From Corydoras sp. C115 (Eukaryota; Chordata; Actinopteri; Siluriformes; Callichthyidae): a stretch of DNA of 64,000 nt. Of this stretch, positions 22,400 through 33,430 are shown piece after piece (within the stretch, counting starts at the first letter, position 1; each line of letters starts with the position of its first letter). The notes below the pieces were generated by a model. It had not been told where the DNA came from and did not search any database. It was given only the letters and a program-made list of their open reading frames with translations. The stretch is taken from assembly GCA_019802505.1 (NCBI GenBank), contig JAFMOC010000007.1, forward strand, positions 14,435,001 to 14,499,000, given 5' to 3'. The translations under genes were made by a program, and so were the position numbers.

Positions 22400-22934
22400 T
22401 ATTTATTAGAAACAATTTAAATGTTTCATTCAAATGGCAGCTGGTGCTAAAATTAAATATTACACACCTTTAAGAGTCTTAGACATTGAGTTTAGTGTTA
22501 CTTAGCCACCATAACGCAAGAACTGGTTTTGGAAATATCTCTAGTGAAATATATATGACATGCACACCAAATCTGTCAACTCTCTGTTGTTATAATGACA
22601 GTTCTCTATGTCAGAACAGACTAAACAACATTTTTCTCTTTTACTGATGTAATTATTTTTAAGAGTAATTTGTCACATTACCAGTAGAGACTTTAAGAGC
22701 AAAATACAACTGTAGAGTGCAAAAGATAAACTTATCATGTCACTTAATCCTACATAGAAGGTTATAAAGTGTTTTATATTTAGTGGTTCAAGGTGAAATT
22801 GGACTGAATACACATTGTTTAAAGCCCTGTTACTGAGCAAGAGACGCATTACTTTGTGTGATATAACGAATACTCATAGTCTCCTGTACTTTACATTTTC
22901 CTAAACAGATACAGAAAACCTTTAACTAACGTGA
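22400..22934. other. Unique AT-rich DNA, no gene seen
   Basis: Nothing recognised. Confidence 0.35.
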
Positions 22935-23760
22935 TAAAATAAGTAGTTCGGGTCCTTAGATCTGATTGGCTGAGCCTCTGAGCACTTTAGAATCGTATAA
23001 ATGCGTGATATACAATATACTATTTTAAATCATGTACCATAAATGGAAATACAGAATGATATAAACAGCGAGCTGATTCCCGATGAGCACTGAGCCGGTT
23101 TCCCTTTACTTAGCAATCAATGTTTACTTTAAAAACCGGACTAGATTACATCACCAAAGACCATCCATCCATTGATCCATTATATTCCACTTTATCCTGT
23201 ATTAGGGTCGCGTTCTCCCCATGACCATTCAGGGGCAGGGAATGTTTCGGGGGCTTGGCAGATAAACCCAGGACAGGGCGCCAATCTATCACTGGGCACA
23301 CACTCACACAGACACTATATGGGGCAATTTGGAGAATTCAATTGACCTTGATCCATGTTTTTAGACTGTGGGAGGAAACCAGAGAACCAGGAGGAAACCC
23401 ACGCGGATACGGAGAGAACTCCACCCTGGAACTCCATGCAGATGGGATTCGAACCGGGAATCCCCAGCGCTGAGAGGCGAATGTGCTAACCAAACCCTCA
23501 CCAAAGACCAGTTTATTAATAATTTTGCTTTAAATTAACACATTTATTAATTAAACCTTATAAAGATTTTTTCAATATAGTTTGTTTGTAACTACCATAC
23601 TGTGGTTTATAAAAGCAATAAGGCACTTGAGGTGTTTATTATTGTGAATAAATCACGGCAAAAATGTGTAACAACACTTCATGCCTAACAACACCTTTTT
23701 CCTGTTTATTTACAAAAATGCATATCCTCTTATGCTTCACTTCTTTAGTCAACCACATTA
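22935..23760 (+). mobile_element. Repeat family D, long copy split by a SINE
   Basis: It starts AAGTAGTTCGGGTCCTTAGA and TGATTGGCTGAGCCTC. After the SINE it continues AGTTTATTAATAATTTTGC, GTGAATAAATCACGGC and CATGCCTAACAACACC. The first part is shared with 6783 and 27450, and the last part (inverted) with 2190-2370. These therefore appear to be pieces of one family about 0.5 kb long. The superfamily is unknown. Confidence 0.5.
23164..23497 (-). mobile_element. DANA/Mermaid-like SINE with perfect 13-bp TSD
   Basis: Full body with GGCGCCAATCTATCACTGGGC and GGATTCGAACC (B-box complement). The tail here is CATC-type (CCATCCATCCATT) rather than ATTC-type. Exact target-site duplication TCACCAAAGACCA lies at 23151-23163 and 23498-23510. 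Confidence 0.95.
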
Positions 23761-23854
23761 TATACAGCCTTTCATAATAAAGAAAGTATAAGTATTATGT
23801 TTTAATTATGGAATTTGGGTTTTTTACCAAATGTGTAGATTTAACCATCTAGCT

Positions 23855-24200
23855 TTGAATTTTGCTCAACTATATCCTTCCGACTCTGTGGGAACTGTTT
23901 GGGGAAGGTCCTTTTCTGTTCCAGTGAATGTACCTACTGTAGAAAATAAGAGTCATAAAGGCCTGTGTGGATGAGTTGGGAATGGAAAACCTTGATAGAC
24001 CCACAGAGAGGCCCAATCCTAACTCTAACACTTTTGAGATTAATTTAAACAGAGATTAAACAGAGTCAGTTCATCATCGGTGTCTGGCCTCAGAAATGCT
24101 CTTCTAAATAAATATGCAAAAAGTTAAACACCAAAATATTGTAAAAAGCCTTTAAAGGATCTATGGAAGCTATTCTTGCTGCAAGGGAAGGATCCGAGAA
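23855..24200 (+). mobile_element. Tc1/mariner-type transposase remnant
   Basis: CTCTGTGGGAACTGTTTGGGG, GTCATAAAGGCCTGTGTGG, ATGAGTTGGGAATGG, CGGTGTCTGGCCTCAGAAATGC and TGGAAGCTATTCTTGCTGC follow the order of the remnant at 17673. The frame is destroyed by stops and indels. Confidence 0.55.
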
Positions 24201-24865
24201 AGTTTTTCAAAAACGTTCACAATAAGGTGCAATAGTGGTCCCTGACAAACAACGTACTTTAAATTCCATGAGCACACTTTATAAATAGATTCAACTTCCC
24301 CATAAATGAATGGATGATTAAATGGAAGAAAGATGTTTTGATTAGGTCAAATAAACATACATGAACGTAATTAAAATGCCTGGTCTCTGTCGCTGCTGTT
24401 TGCTGTAATGGAACACAGGGGCTTAGTGCAAAGTCCTATGGTGCCTTTCAGCCAATTAGGGCTCATATGTGAGTGCTTTCTGCACAGGCGTCACAAGATC
24501 AAAAAGAAACCTGGGAGCAATGAAACCGAACCCTCCCCATCAGCCCACCATGAGAAGGCATCGAAGCATATATACAACAATGGCGCCGCTTTGTAGAAAA
24601 CTAAAACATGAGATAATAAGACATATCTTCTGAGAATGTACAGCTACTCAGTCTGACACAAAGAAGGTTTGATTTATCCTTCTTTTAATCTTCTTGGATA
24701 TTTCAAAAATATAAACAATAGATAAGAAAACATGACTCAAGTCATAGGATGGGTGGTTGATTGGTTAAGAGAGTGGACTATTGACCAAAATGGTAATGGT
24801 TTTGACCAAGAGCTTTCAAGTTATCCATGTTCGGCCACTGAGGCTCTTACTTTTGGGTTTTATCT
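24201..24865. other. Unique DNA, no gene seen
   Basis: Nothing recognised. 24370-24600 is less AT-rich and could hold a short conserved element. Confidence 0.3.
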
Positions 24866-25082
24866 GTTTACGTTTGGTCATTAACCAGATGCATTTATCC
24901 AAAGTGACTTGATGGTTGGGGTCAGAACACAGCGTTGAACAAAGAGTTGATACAGCCTCCCTGGAGCAATGAGGGTTGAGGACCTTGCTCAAAAACCCTC
25001 ATTGGTAACTTTAGTGGACCTGAAAGCCCAACTTTCAGATTGATCGGCCAACACTCTAGCCACTAAGCTACCACACATGCCA
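24866..25082 (-). mobile_element. tRNA-SINE with L2-type tail, full length
   Basis: Minus-strand reading: GTGGTAGCTTAGTGGCTAGAG (tRNA-like head with A-box), a degenerate B-box, TTGAGCAAGGTCC, CATTGCTCCAGGG, and the tail AAGTCACTTTGGATAAATGC. The tail matches the UnaL2-type 3' end. The same family is at 35143, 37793, 38961, 55755 and 63233. Confidence 0.82.
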
Positions 25083-27157
25083 TGTTACAGTAAGTATTGT
25101 ATGCCTAGTGTTTGGTGAAATAGTTTAGGAACCCTACAATTGATCTATGTTCTACTATACTAATACTACATGTTTCCTAAGGATGTAGCAATCTTTTATA
25201 AGAGAGAATTGAACTTTTGTCCATTTTAAACCAATTGTTAATGTTCACTTAATCGAATATACCAGGGTATAAATTCTGTGTCTAAACAGATTGAAATTCA
25301 GACTCAAGATGTGATCATAGTCTCTGACAATCTCTGACAATGGTTAACCATATTACCAGCATTTCGGTAGTCCTGGTTATGACTGGAATACGAAATGATG
25401 GGGAATCCCTTCACCATTGAGGCTTTCTTTAAATATCTGGGTATTCCTTAATCCCAGCACTTTGACTGAGTTGCGCCCGCCAGACCACATTCTTCTCCTC
25501 CAAACCATTAACTTGGCCTGCAGTTTAAAATGACATCTAAACCAGATTTTATTGCTGCTTATTTGTTCTCTCCAAACACCAAATGACCTTTCATTCAGGA
25601 TAATGGGTAAGAGCACTTTTGTACAGCTTCGGTGTCAACTTTGTAGAGATCCTATCAGCACATACCTAACATTTCACAGTCCATCTAAGATTACAAGTGA
25701 TTCAGTAACATTTTTCGGCCAGTGTGATTTAAAGGTCAGCTTGGTTAATAAGGCAATCGCATCTGAACAGCAGGGATGAAAAATGATGCTGAGAATGATC
25801 AAACACAACACATATGTCTATAAAGTGCTCAGAGATATGATTTTCAAAACCCATGCCCAGTTCCTGAAACAGCAGTAGCTCAGGCGGGGTTTTGACACCC
25901 ACACATTTAATCAGACCTTTCTTCTAAATTTAAAGACATCATGCTTGCATTAGTGTGGAAAAAAGCATACACCCAGCTTCTGAATCACTGGGATTAAATT
26001 AAGTACAGTATCTAAAATACAGGGTTATGACATTAAAGCAATGCCTTGAAATGTGTCTTTAAGATACAAAAGCAGCAATGATAGACTACTACTAATTATC
26101 CTCCAAAATGTTTCTGACAGCAATCCCTCTGCCAGTAATCTCTGCCTTGGCTCTCTGCCAGTCATGCTTATTTATTTGATTTCACTCATAGTAAATGCAG
26201 GGTATAATGGAAGTAGCAGTTACTGCAGAAGCGGGCGAAGAAAAAAAAAACAAGAAACCTTTCCCCATTTCATGCTCTGACCTTGTTTATCTTGTATACA
26301 GAAATTTCATTTCAGTGACGGGAACAAATCAGGAAAAAACACACCAATTACACAGACTGGTACTTTTAAAGAGCTGCTTATTTCAGATCACACAAAAGAA
26401 AAAACTATGTAATCATCCCCATTTAGAATAACACCCAATTATCACCCAAAAAAGCAGCAGAAATCGAAACAAAAATTTACGAAACAGTCTACAACAAACG
26501 CTATTTATGTATAGTCTGAATTTTGGATAATCCAACAAATGACTGCTGAGCTGGGAACCTCCTTGGCTCTGCATTATGCAGTAGACATGACTTTCTACAT
26601 TTTGGTGATTAGTTAAGAGCTTATGCAAACATACAATATTGATCTTCCAGCCCCTCTATTCTGAGCGGCGCCTATAATTATTTCATAATCCTTCGGGACA
26701 TGAGCCTGTAGCCAAACAAATGTCATAATTTAATTAGTTATCAAAAGAGGTAACACTGCACCTGTGATTGACAGGCCTAAGTGTAATCTGTCTACACTCT
26801 ATTTTGTTTTGCAATGCCTCATAAGGAACTAAACAAACAATGAAATAATTTTATAGAGAGAGTCATGTCATCTAATCTCTTGCTAGATCCCCTACTGTGA
26901 TGAAAGGCACATCCACTCAGAAGCCAGAGAGAAACAGCAATGAGCATGTCCTGTGTTTATCCTGTCTGGTCTGTAGTGGGGGCTGTTTATTGTGAACTAT
27001 TAGAGCCATAATGCTACACACAAGACATGTTTTGGTTCATGCCACTGTTTGGACATCACAGTTCGGACAACGGGGGAAAATGGTTAAAAACAAAAGGCTG
27101 GTTTCTTTTCGTTGAACTTGAACAGGGTGTAATGTGGGGTTGTTTATTTCTCCTGGT
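25083..27157. other. Unique block, candidate regulatory elements
   Basis: About 2 kb free of recognised repeats. 26540-26800 has a strong enhancer-like texture: GCGCCTATAATTATTTCATAATC, TAATTTAATTAGTTATC, and a perfect TGATTGACAG at 26765-26774. Frames at 25377-25779 and 26053-26628 overlap on both strands and have no coding signature. Confidence 0.35.
26765..26774 (+). promoter_or_regulatory. PBX-MEIS/PREP composite site
   Basis: TGATTGACAG is exactly the decamer bound cooperatively by PBX and MEIS/PREP (TALE) homeodomain proteins. It lies just after an AT-rich segment with TAATTA cores. One 10-mer can occur by chance in 64 kb (expected about 0.1 on both strands), so context matters. Confidence 0.4.
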
Positions 27158-27436
27158 GTTAATCCTCTATTAAAGTCGTGTTACGGACACTGGGCAGATA
27201 CACCCAGGACAGGGTGCCAGTATATCGCTGGGCACAACATCAACTATATGGGGCAATTTAGAGCATTCTGTTTACATTGAATCCATGTTTTTGGACTGTG
27301 GGAGGAAACCGGAAAACCCGGAGGAAACCCACATGGACACGGGGAGAACATTGAAACTCCACCCAGATTAGGATTTAAACCTGGATCTCCAGCACTGACT
27401 GGCAAACATGCTAACCACCAAGCCAGCGTGCCACCC
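27158..27436 (-). mobile_element. DANA/Mermaid-like SINE, internally deleted
   Basis: Complement of the head at the right (CCACCAAGCCAGCGTGCCACC); body GGAGGAAACCGGAAAACCCGG. The segment between TAAAGTCGTG and TTACGGACACTGGGC is shortened, and part of the CA-rich section is missing. Confidence 0.83.
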
Positions 27437-27449
27437 TGGTTCAAAAACA

Positions 27450-27700
27450 TGTTTATTTAAAATAAAATTTAAATAAACTGGTCTTTAACTAGATTAATAA
27501 TCTAGTCCGGGATCTTAAAGAGATCAGTGACCAGCTCGCTGTTTATATTAATCTGCATATAGTAAAATAGTACATGATTTAAAATAATGTATTGTCTATA
27601 ACACAATTATACGAATGAGAAGCAATGAGAGGCTAAACAAACAGCTTAGCCAATCAGATTTAAGCATCGCAACTAACAATTATTGAAAAATGTGCAGTAA
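27450..27700 (-). mobile_element. Repeat family D, minus copy
   Basis: ATAAACTGGTCTTTAACTAGATT, CAGCTCGCTGTTTATATTAATC, CATGATTTAAAATAATGTATTG and TAGCCAATCAGATTTAAG are complements of the blocks at 22935-23160. It lies directly next to the SINE at 27158. Confidence 0.5.
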
Positions 27701-27753
27701 AATGTAATAATTTTCCACATATCTGGAGATGCCATTAAATATGCATTGACGTA

Positions 27754-28725
27754 CAGTGCCTTAAAAAGTATTCATACCCCTTGAACTATTCTATGTTTCA
27801 AGATACACTTCAAGATAGACAAACTTAAATATACAGTACAAGTCAAACGTTTAGACACACCTTCTTTTTGCTCCTTTTATTGTCCATTTTCTCAGTTCCA
27901 CTTACTGTAAAGATATACTTTGTTGTTCAAAAATTCCAGACTGCAGGCTATCTTTTTGTACATACTGTACATACACATACTACATTACATACTGTGTTAG
28001 TCCCCTTTACTCTGTTCTCTAATGATCAGGACCCCAATAATAGCACCACAGAGCAGGTATTTTTTGGTTGGTGCATTATTCCTATCCCAGCAGAGTCACT
28101 GAGGGGTTTAAATAAAACAGCAGCACTGCTGCACTAAAACCCCCTCACTGCACCAGTGTCACTGCAGAACTGACTATAAACAATCCAAATTATACCTGTT
28201 CTGTGATGCTCCTGACAAATTGGGAACAGAGAACCAACCAGATACTAACAAAACAAAGAAAACAGATGGACTACTGTGTAATTATAAAACTACAAAGTCT
28301 ATCTATATGGTAATTGGAGAATATAGACAATGGAGCAAGAAGAGGGTGTATCCAAACTTTTAACTTGTACTGCATTTTATTGGGGGGTGATCTACAAAAA
28401 AAGTAGCACATAATGTTAAAGTGAAAAGAAAATGATAGAATGTTTCTTTTTTTTTTTTTACAAATATAAATCTGGAAGTGTGATGTGCATTCATATTCAG
28501 CCCTCCTGAGTCAATACATTGCAGGACCACCTTTCACTGCAATTATAGCAGCAATTCTTTTGGGATATGTCTCTGCCAGCTTTGTACATCTAGAGGCTGA
28601 AATTTTTGTTCATTCATTTTTTTTAATAGCTCAGCTCAGACAGATTGGATAGCAAGAACCTGTGAACAGCAATTTTCAAGTTTTGCTGCAGATTTTCAAT
28701 GGGATTAAATCTGGACTGACTGTTT
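27754..28725. mobile_element. Tc1-type repeat, split by a fold-back element
   Basis: The left end reads CAGTGCCTTAAAAAGTATTCA, a start typical of a widespread fish repeat. After the insert it resumes TTTTATTGGGG, AAAGTAGCACATAATG, GCAGGACCACCTTTCACTGC and CCAGCTTTGTACATCTAG. The order matches that repeat's consensus as I recall it. Assignment to Tc1/mariner is probable, not proven. It ends near 28725 without a visible right TIR. Confidence 0.55.
27834..28372 (+). mobile_element. Fold-back element, 30-bp TIRs, nested
   Basis: CAGTACAAGTCAAACGTTTAG (left) is the near-complement of the right end AAACTTTTAACTTGTACTG, extending to about 30 bp. The flanks are TA (left) and CA (right), compatible with a decayed TA target duplication, as in Tc1/mariner. 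The inside is partly self-complementary: GTTAGTCCCCTTTACTCTGTTCTC near 28005 against GAACAGAGAACC near 28217. Relatives are at 19936, 41995 and, in part, 8233. Confidence 0.75.
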
Positions 28726-29335
28726 TTTGAAAACACCATTTATTTTCATTAAAACATGAGTTTGGGAATGTTGTATGTTGGCATAACAAGGACTACAGAA
28801 TGACACACACAGCCTCATTGGTTTATTCTCTTTCTCAGAATGACTTAATGAAACTTAACATCTATAACACGATCATTTATGTAGAACACACAGCCGGCAT
28901 CATTACATCAATGACCCATTGACTAGTTTGGATCAGATGACATTCTTTTTAAAAGCAGAATTATTTCTGTATTCTGTCAGAGTTTGCAAAAAAATACTAA
29001 ACTATCAGAAGTCAAAACATGATGAGTTACTAAACCCTGTTTTTAAGAGAGCCTTGAATCTTGAATGATGACTTCTCGTTTAGTGACTCTTACTTATTGA
29101 TTCCAAAGCTAACATTTGTCAGAAGTGTTTTTCACTTTGGCTCACTACAAACTGAACTTGATGAGACATGAAGATTTGAGACATTTCAGTATTCTGCACG
29201 TTCTAAATCACTTACAATAAACCATTATGCTTCTGTATAAAGTTTCTCCAGATGTCTAATAGTTCATTTCTTTCCAATAGACATAACAAGGTTACTAATT
29301 CAATCATCAAATAAACTTTTTGTAATTTTAGACAC
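28726..29335. other. Unique AT-rich DNA, no gene seen
   Basis: Nothing recognised. Confidence 0.35.
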
Positions 29336-29347
29336 ATGTTCATCCTC

Positions 29348-29471
29348 TGCCCAGCGATAGTTTGGCGCCCTGTCCTGGGTGTATCTGCCCAGCGCCCGAA
29401 ACGTTCTCCCCTGGATCCCCGCAACCCTAATATAGGATAAAGAGGAAGATAATGAATGAATGAATGAATGA
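29348..29471 (+). mobile_element. 5'-truncated SINE with near-perfect TSD
   Basis: Only the 3' third of the DANA-like SINE is present (TGCCCAGCGATAGTTTGGCG ... AGATAATGAATGAATG). It is flanked by ATGTTCATCCTC (29336-29347) and ATGTTCATTCTC (29472-29483), a 12-bp target-site duplication with one mismatch. Truncation at integration, not later deletion, explains the missing head. Confidence 0.85.
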
Positions 29472-29587
29472 ATGTTCATTCTCCTTTTACTCACATGGTA
29501 TCTTAAAGTCCATCATGATAAAACATGATTTAACAACTAAATGTAACCTCTCTGATTAAACGAATTTTGCAACAAGTGAAAAAAACA

Positions 29588-29720
29588 AGGCAGCACAGTG
29601 ATGTAGAGGCTTGTGCTGTTGAGTTTGAGTTTCTGTCCGGCTGGATAAGGATTGTTCTATGTGGAGTTTGCATGTTTTCTCTATGTCTGTGTGGGTTTCA
29701 TGATACAGTTTCAAAACATG
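29588..29720 (+). mobile_element. Diverged DANA-like SINE, head and body
   Basis: AAGGCAGCACAGTGATGTAGAGG, TGTGGAGTTTGCATGTTTTC and GTCTGTGTGGGTTTCATG follow the family order with many changes. It is an old copy lacking the 3' half. Confidence 0.6.
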
Positions 29721-29871
29721 CTACTAAGTCAGATATGATGAGACAAACTAGTCGGCACTGTTAAACACTGATTCACACTACAGGCAATGTACATTATCTC
29801 ACAAAAAAACTATTATTATGAACTAAGAAACAGTGAATTAGTAAAAAACCTCCATTCACTAGTAAAACTGT

Positions 29872-30762
29872 ACAGAGCCCCTAAAGTGACATGGAAGAAA
29901 AAAATATATAATGCGAGATCTCGCAAAACTTTTGCAAGATCTCGCAATAACTTTGTGAGATCTCACAATAATTGTATTTATATTTATTGCGAGATCTCGC
30001 AAAACTAACGCGGTCGCTTCAGGTGTCTCTCGTGTTGGAATTTATTAAACATAGAAAGACATGAATTGCATTATTTGTAAGGTTTTTTTTAATACTTCGT
30101 AATGCTCTTTATTTCTGTAATGACATTTACTATTTCACATAGTTCAAACAACTGCTGAATTACTGCAGGCAACAGAGGGAATGCTCATGTATAATTGTAA
30201 GAATGTCCAGTTGCGGGATGAGCATGGCAAAGGGTAGGGGTGTCCGAACACAGGGTGAGCTGTAGACTTTGGGAGCAGGTAACATTTTTTTAATGTAATG
30301 GTGAGACTGGGGCTCAGGAAGTCCCCACCATATATGGAAGGTCCATTCACACTCATCCACACACAGAAGGACAGCCCACCTAAGGATTAAATACCGAAGC
30401 AGTATCTTTGAGAATTCAGAGCTCTCTCATCAATCGCAATCGTCTGCCATTGATGATTTTTCCTGAACACTTGTTTGTCTATTCAGTAAAACACATTAAG
30501 TTCTTTTGGAACAAAGCCGCCGACTTATGACCGTTTTATTGGAACATAACACTCACTTACACGAAAACCGTGTTCACGGGCAAGCACGGATTTGATGTCT
30601 TGAAGCCAATCACAAAATAAAACTCAATTAAACTTTTCCACGGATGAACGTTCTCCATTGTGATCGTTTATTGTTGTTGACCCGGAAACTAACCTGAAAT
30701 AAATATAAATATAACTATTGCGAGATCTCGCAAAACTTTTTCTCCGTCACTTTAGGGGCTCC
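29872..30762 (+). mobile_element. 891-bp TIR element with 10-bp TSD (MULE-like?)
   Basis: The left end GAGCCCCTAAAGTGAC and the right end GTCACTTTAGGGGCTC are exact inverted copies. The flanks carry GTAAAACTGT at 29862-29871 and 30763-30772, a 10-bp direct repeat. Duplications of 8-10 bp with GAG-type ends fit Mutator-like elements. It holds five GAGATCTC palindromes: four between 29912 and 30002, and one at 30718-30733 inside the right TIR. No transposase frame is present, so it is non-autonomous. The superfamily is an inference. Confidence 0.65.
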
Positions 30763-31020
30763 GTAAAACTGTGATGCCCAACTAGGTTCTTATTAATATA
30801 ATTTCCAAATTAGGAAAGAAATTCATAAGTTGTGAAATTTGAAATTAATAACAATGAAGTGGTGCGATTCACACAGAACAAGAAATAAAGTTACACTTGC
30901 AGCACTTGTCTGTTTAAACCTAGTTTTCTATCAAATAGATATGAAAATGTGTACTTTAAGGGACACCATTTTACTTACTTTAATTTTCACAAAATAATAA
31001 AATATTTTGTATTTATATTT

Positions 31021-31130
31021 AGCCCTGTACACGGCACCCAGGGAGCAATTTAGGTTAGATGCCTTGCCTAAGGGCAACGGGAATCAAACCCGGTCACAAA
31101 GCTGAACTACAAGCCTACGACTGCCCCTAA
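31021..31130 (-). mobile_element. tRNA-like retroposon fragment
   Basis: CCCTGTACACGGCACCCAGGG, GATGCCTTGCCTAAGGGCAACG and GGGAATCAAACCCGGTC (B-box-like on the minus strand) are typical of a fish tRNA-related retroposon head. The precise family is unknown. Confidence 0.5.
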
Positions 31131-31164
31131 AAATCGCATAATTGTGATTATTTCTTAGACAAAA

Positions 31165-31372
31165 ATCGTCCCTTTGAGATCCGAGTTCGAATCACAATCT
31201 GGATTGAGTTTCCATGTTTTCCTCGTGTCCAAGTTCAAGGTAAATTGAATGCTTTTAATTGTCTCATAAAGTGTGTGTTTGTGTGTGTGTTAGTGTGCCC
31301 AGTGATAGATTGGTGCCTTGTCCTGGAATAATAAATGAGTGAAAAGTGAAAGATAATGAATGAGTGAATAAA
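31165..31372 (+). mobile_element. DANA/Mermaid-like SINE, shortened
   Basis: GTTCGAATCACAATCTGG, AGTTTCCATGTTTTCC, a TGTGTGTTTGTGTG stretch, CCCAGTGATAGATTGG and a GAATGAGTGAATAAAT tail. The A-box end and the CGACCCTAATA segment are missing. Confidence 0.78.
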
Positions 31373-31413
31373 TAATTGTCTTATCAGAATCTGTAATCGG
31401 CTCATCCCTATAC

Positions 31414-33056
31414 TAAACCCAGTGCTTTATCCTTTATACCTTATTTGTTGACATGTGTCAATCCTAACATATACGTTTACACATAAGAGCCTAAATACTG
31501 ACTTAATACAGAAAATGGGTTAAATGAGGTAATTCCACCAACGTTAACAATTAGAGTTCTATTATTTAGACACTTAGAATATTCATCAATCTGCTTTTTT
31601 CAATCAATTTACTCTAAACGCCAAATGAGAAGTTGTACTTGTAAAATAATATAATGGATATTAACTCTGGAGGAAACTACAGGAAGCAGCACCAGAAACC
31701 TACTTTATCATCTACTATTTAAACTATCCAAATAAAACTAGCGTTAATCAGTTATATTAAAGTTCTCTGAAGTGCCTGACGTGAGTAACTGAATAAATAT
31801 AGTGATACACAGAATGCCACCAGGTGTGAGTGGCGTGAAAGATGAGCGGGATCCTCGAAGTTTATCAGTCAACAAACCTACTTGATCTTTAGGACATGAT
31901 GTACTCTGTCATGTTTCTGTCAGCTGCAAACCAGTTTGGCTGGAAAGCACTCTGACAGTTAGCCTGAAGCAGGAACAAATTACCCGCGTGTGATTTGATG
32001 CTGAAGTGCGTTTGGCCCGAACCTTTATCTCATGGCTAAATCAATATTCCGTAAATATCTTATTCCATCATTGTAGCTGTCTGGTCGTATTGCAATACAT
32101 GTAGAAATGTGGAAACCGTAGGCCACCATTCAGTGACATTGGAAAATAGTGCTGCTCATTGTTAGGACCATGAGAAACAATCGCTAATCATATCTTTAGC
32201 CATGGCAGTGAGGACCAACCAAAAATATAATTGCTCAGGAAAGCAACAACACCCCCTCCCTTAAATGAAATAAAAAGGCTTTTAGCCATCGTAATGATTT
32301 ACAAAGTGACGAGTCAAACAGATTTACGGCGACAGCCTGAAAGGAACCCAACACAAATACAATTACTGCTCACGTGACTGCCGCTGCCAACCCCCTCCAT
32401 GCACCGGGGCAGAAGAATAGGGACGGCACTAAATGCTCAAGCGCGATTTCGGCCCCAAAAAAATGTAAATGAAATGTAAAACAGAAAAAGTCTACACTCG
32501 CATGTTGATTTCGACAACAGACTCACTGCATACAGCCGCACTGAGGACATGTTGAAGGTTTATGAAAATCCAGTTACTCTCTCGACTGCTCAATAAGAGT
32601 AAAACCAGTGGAGTGTGGCCAGAAGGCAGTCACGTGTGCTAATTTTTCAGACACCAGCTGCAGCTAACAGCATAGGCTATGCTGCCTCATTATAAGGGTC
32701 AATACACAACAAAACAGTTATTCCTTTAACTGAATCATTTCTATCTGCCCTGATGAAGAGACAAAAGCAAATCAACTGACCTTGTGAGGGATAAAGAAAC
32801 ACACAGGATCTACTTTGCATGAACTGTTGCATTTGTTGCTGATTTGTTGTGGATTTATTTTAAGCCACAGATTTCAAAAGCAAGATCAGTCGGGTGGAGG
32901 TAAAAAAAATAACAGCCAAAACTGGCAATTAAATTCTTAAAACCAGCAAGTCCTAACAGATGCTCCTTTTGTGATATATTTTTTTTCCTTTTTTTCTCTC
33001 AAATAACAAATAGGTCAAATATATATTTTTATTTCCTTAATATTAATGACTAAAGG
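31414..33056. other. Unique block, candidate regulatory elements
   Basis: No repeats are recognised. 31880-32700 has balanced composition and enhancer-like sequence, for example TGGCCCGAACCTTTATCTCATGG and AATCAATATTCCGTAAATATC. No exon is seen. Confidence 0.33.

Positions 33057-33430
<374 letters not shown>

Larger units (their letters stand above)
30800..31413 (+). mobile_element. AT-rich MITE, family A, with two inserts
   Basis: Blocks ACTTGCAGCACTTGTCTG, ATCAAATAGATATGAAAATGTG, GATTATTTCTTAGACAAAAATCG and the end TCTGTAATCGGCTCATCCCTA match the family. Two foreign pieces interrupt it: a retroposon fragment at about 31021-31130 (CCCTGTACACGGCACCCAGGG) and a truncated SINE at 31165-31372. 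Confidence 0.55.

Noticed and set aside
29912..30002. CRISPR-like array (repeated palindromes)
   Set aside because: Only four irregularly spaced short palindromes, inside a TIR element of a eukaryotic genome; no equal-length spacers.
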